Assembly: GCA_036388895.1 (NCBI GenBank) | Contig: DASVQY010000064.1 | Coordinates: forward strand, 127,241-191,240 | Length of the DNA stretch: 64,000 bases | Origin: SXVE01 sp036388895 | GTDB taxonomy: Bacteria; Acidobacteriota; Blastocatellia; Pyrinomonadales; Pyrinomonadaceae | Direction: 5' to 3' | Shown: positions 61,981-64,000 of the stretch, piece after piece | How positions within the stretch are numbered: position 1 is the first letter of the stretch | Layout: each line of letters opens with the position of its first letter | Notes under the pieces: model-generated | The model's input: the letters and a program-made list of their open reading frames with translations, nothing else | Databases searched by the model: none | What the model was told of the DNA's origin: nothing | Program-made: the position numbers and the translations under genes

Positions 61981-62802
61981 ATGAGCGATATTGAGCAAAC
62001 GTCAGAATTAAATGCGTTAAAATCGAAGTTGCATTCAACTTGGACGGCAGGAGACTTCGGGCAGATTGCGAAATCTTTTGCTGACGGCGCGGCGGAGTTT
62101 ATCGAACGATTGAATTTGCGAGCCGGAGAGCGTGTTCTCGATGTCGCCTGCGGCACCGGAAATCTTTCTCTTCCGGCGGCACGTTTGGGAACAACTGTAA
62201 CAGGCGTAGATATTGCCCAAAACTCAATTGAGCAAGCTCGCGCTGATGCCGAAGCTGCAGGATTAAAAATACAATTCGATGTCGGAGATGCGGAAAATTT
62301 GCCTTACGACGATGCAAGCTTTGATGCGGTCGTAACAATGTTTGGAGCGATGTTTGCCCCTCGTCCCGAATTGGTAACCGCTGAACTGAAACGTGTTTGT
62401 CGTTCGGGCGGAGTAATCGCGATGGCAAATTGGACTCCTACAGGTTTTATCGGGCAGATGTTTAAAATAACTGGAAAACATGTTACGCCGCCGAAGATGC
62501 CTTCGCCGATTTTGTGGGGAGATGAAACGACTGTCGGGGAGCGATTTCGAGAAGGAATATCTGACTTAAAGTTAACGCGCCGCGAAATTGCCTTGAGATT
62601 ACCATTTTCACCGGTCGAGGTGGTCGAACATTTTCGTCTTTATTACGGACCGACACAAAAGGCTTTCGACGCTTTAGATGACGGCGCGAAGCAGGCATTA
62701 AGACGGGATTTGGAGGAGCTCTGGACGGAAAATAACAGCGCCGCCGACGGCACAACCGATGTGAAATCGGAATATTTGGAAGTAATAGTCGTACGCTCTT
62801 GA
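61981..62802 (+). CDS. Class I SAM-dependent methyltransferase
   Basis: Start at MSDIEQTSELNALKSKLHST (61981), with AGAGGAGG as a strong ribosome site; the upstream extension is not protein-like. The 273-aa protein has motif I LDVACGTGNLSLPAA, GVDIAQNSIEQARADA, GDAENLPYDDASFDAVV and a post-core domain. It resembles UbiE/COQ5-type or small-molecule methyltransferases. It lies just ahead of the acyl-CoA reductase gene; a shared pathway is possible but unproven. Confidence 0.88.
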   Translation: MSDIEQTSELNALKSKLHSTWTAGDFGQIAKSFADGAAEFIERLNLRAGERVLDVACGTGNLSLPAARLGTTVTGVDIAQNSIEQARADAEAAGLKIQFDVGDAENLPYDDASFDAVVTMFGAMFAPRPELVTAELKRVCRSGGVIAMANWTPTGFIGQMFKITGKHVTPPKMPSPILWGDETTVGERFREGISDLKLTRREIALRLPFSPVEVVEHFRLYYGPTQKAFDALDDGAKQALRRDLEELWTENNSAADGTTDVKSEYLEVIVVRS

Positions 62803-62827
62803 AAAATAAAAAATCAAATTCATCCTT

Positions 62828-64000
62828 ATGAAATTATCACCAACCCAGATATTTAAGGGTAAAAAAATCTTTTTCATCGGAGGCACCGGCTTTGTCGGTA
62901 AAGTGACGCTTTCGATGCTTTTGCATAATTTTCCGGACATTGGAAAAGTTTACGCGACGGTTCGCGCCAGAGACGCACGCGAGTCGGAGATTCGTTTTTG
63001 GACGAGCATCGTGACGAGTCCTACGTTTGACCCTTTAAGGGAAAAATACGGCGATAAATTTGAAGATTTCATACGGGAAAAGGTAGTGCCTGTCAACGGC
63101 GATGTCGGGAATGAATTTCTTGGTCTTGATGAAAAAGAAGCCGAAAAGATAATGCGCGATTGCGACATTATCATCAACGGTGCGGGAAACGTTACGTTCA
63201 ATCCGCCGCTCGAAAGCGCGCTGAGGACGAACGTCGTCGGGTCGAATAATATTTTGAAAATGGCGCGCTTGATGAAGCGACCGTGCCTAGTTCACGTTTC
63301 GACCTGCTTTGTCGCCGGAAAACGCAGCGGCACGATTTGGGAAAACGAGCCGGTCGTCGGTTATTTCCCCAGAAAAAACGAACTCCTCGGCACGACTTTT
63401 GATGTCAATAAAGAAATCGAAGACTGCGCTCGTTTGTCAGAACAGGCGCGGCAGGAAGCGACCGACGCGGTGCAGATTGCGAAATTTCGTGAACAAGCCA
63501 GAGAAAGATTCGTTGAAGAAGGACGCGACCCGGACGACGAAGACGAATTAAAATCGGCGATTTTCCGCGAGCGCAAAATGTGGATTCGCGAACGAACGAC
63601 CGAACTCGGAGCCGAACGCGCCGATTATTGGGGCTGGACGAATATTTACACTTACTCGAAATCGCTTGCCGAGCAAATTATCGCGCAGCAGGAAGATATT
63701 GTGAAAATTCTGGTGCGTCCTTCGGTCGTCGAATCAGCGCAAAATTATCCGTTTGCGGGTTGGAACGAAGGCTTTACGACGACCGCGCCCTTAATCTTAA
63801 TAGCTTTGCGGGGACAGCCGATTTTTCCGGTCAACGAAAAACTTGTTTTAGATATTATTCCGGTTGATATGGTCGCCGGCGCGATTCTCGGCGCGGCGAT
63901 GAACGCGCTCGTTGACGATAAACCGCCTCTTGTTTTCCAAGCATGTTCGGGTGACACGAATCCGAACGATATGAAGCGGATGGTCGGATTGGTCAGCCTT
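62828..64000 (+). CDS. Fatty acyl-CoA reductase-like SDR (partial, runs off the window)
   Basis: The frame is open from ATG 62828 to the window end (391 codons). It begins MKLSPTQIFKGKKIFFIGGT and carries the NADPH loop GGTGFVG at residues 18-24. The extended-SDR pattern of fatty acyl reductases follows: VYATVRA, INGAGNVTFNPPLESAL, LVHVSTCFVAGKR and the catalytic Y274-x3-K278 (YTYSK). Residues about 190-260 hold a long helical insertion typical of this bacterial group. It reduces long-chain acyl-CoA to aldehyde or alcohol, for wax or ether-lipid synthesis. The C-terminus is not visible. Confidence 0.88.
   Translation, partial: MKLSPTQIFKGKKIFFIGGTGFVGKVTLSMLLHNFPDIGKVYATVRARDARESEIRFWTSIVTSPTFDPLREKYGDKFEDFIREKVVPVNGDVGNEFLGLDEKEAEKIMRDCDIIINGAGNVTFNPPLESALRTNVVGSNNILKMARLMKRPCLVHVSTCFVAGKRSGTIWENEPVVGYFPRKNELLGTTFDVNKEIEDCARLSEQARQEATDAVQIAKFREQARERFVEEGRDPDDEDELKSAIFRERKMWIRERTTELGAERADYWGWTNIYTYSKSLAEQIIAQQEDIVKILVRPSVVESAQNYPFAGWNEGFTTTAPLILIALRGQPIFPVNEKLVLDIIPVDMVAGAILGAAMNALVDDKPPLVFQACSGDTNPNDMKRMVGLVSL

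Overview
The window is bacterial chromosomal DNA of moderate GC (mid-40s percent by eye). It is densely coded in short operons, and I found no rRNA, tRNA, CRISPR array, prophage or intact insertion sequence. The gene set points to Acidobacteriota, most likely class Blastocatellia (Pyrinomonadales-like). The clues are a cysteine-free anti-sigma partner beside an ECF sigma factor and a TPR-CHAT protein, an SDR-DUF2171 fusion, a DUF6986 protein, an MgtE-N/CBS protein paired with an NRAMP-like transporter, and octamer/heptamer tandem repeats. This assignment is an inference from gene content; no marker gene was compared.

Layout. 0-5 kb: threonine synthesis, with thrB divergent from an overlapping thrC-thrA pair. 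5-9 kb: GNAT acetyltransferase, an unknown protein, and the overlapping MgtE-N/CBS + NRAMP-like metal module. 9-15.5 kb: argH, a hotdog thioesterase, tilS (with a repeat-derived insertion), ftsH and a PPK2 kinase. 15.5-19.4 kb: a stress-flavoured set of small proteins (DUF6582, SDR-DUF2171 fusion, SPW-like membrane protein, zinc-ribbon protein, DUF4142 protein). 19.6-23.9 kb: ABC-F ATPase, Mut7-C protein, DUF2156 protein and FKBP isomerase. 24-27.3 kb: an AT-rich accessory stretch with unknown secreted and small proteins, a SET-domain protein and a decayed glycosidase remnant.

27.3-33.4 kb: lipoprotein, Nnr NAD(P)HX repair enzyme, tsaE, L,D-transpeptidase, bacilliredoxin, YhhN lysoplasmalogenase and PilZ protein. 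33.5-41.3 kb: unknown membrane protein, DUF6986 protein, Na+/H+ antiporter, radA with a frameshifted small membrane gene behind it, a catalytically degraded SDR, a PIN/TRAM protein and a zinc-ribbon membrane protein. 41.6 kb: a 57-aa protein, paralogous to a 50-aa protein at 25.4 kb. 42-48.2 kb: anti-sigma partner, ECF sigma factor, TPR-CHAT protein and a secreted unknown. 48.6-50 kb: ispD and ispF. 50-55.1 kb: nucleoside salvage (pyrimidine phosphorylase, BMP lipoprotein, unknown, ABC ATPase; no permease seen). 55.2-57.9 kb: SemiSWEET, aminotransferase, VOC protein and coaD. 58-64 kb: co-directional run of HAD-IB phosphatase, M28 peptidase, LarA/DUF2088 protein, P-loop kinase, methyltransferase and a fatty acyl-CoA reductase that runs off the window.

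The most noteworthy non-gene structure is a dispersed family of palindromic intergenic repeats whose ends read TTAGCCGCGAAC or close variants. Copies lie directly behind stop codons, and in three genes the repeat end supplies the TAG stop. The best candidates for undescribed biology are the two paralogous Trp-containing small proteins, the MgtE-N/CBS-NRAMP pair, the sigma/anti-sigma/CHAT module and the acyl-CoA reductase neighbourhood.
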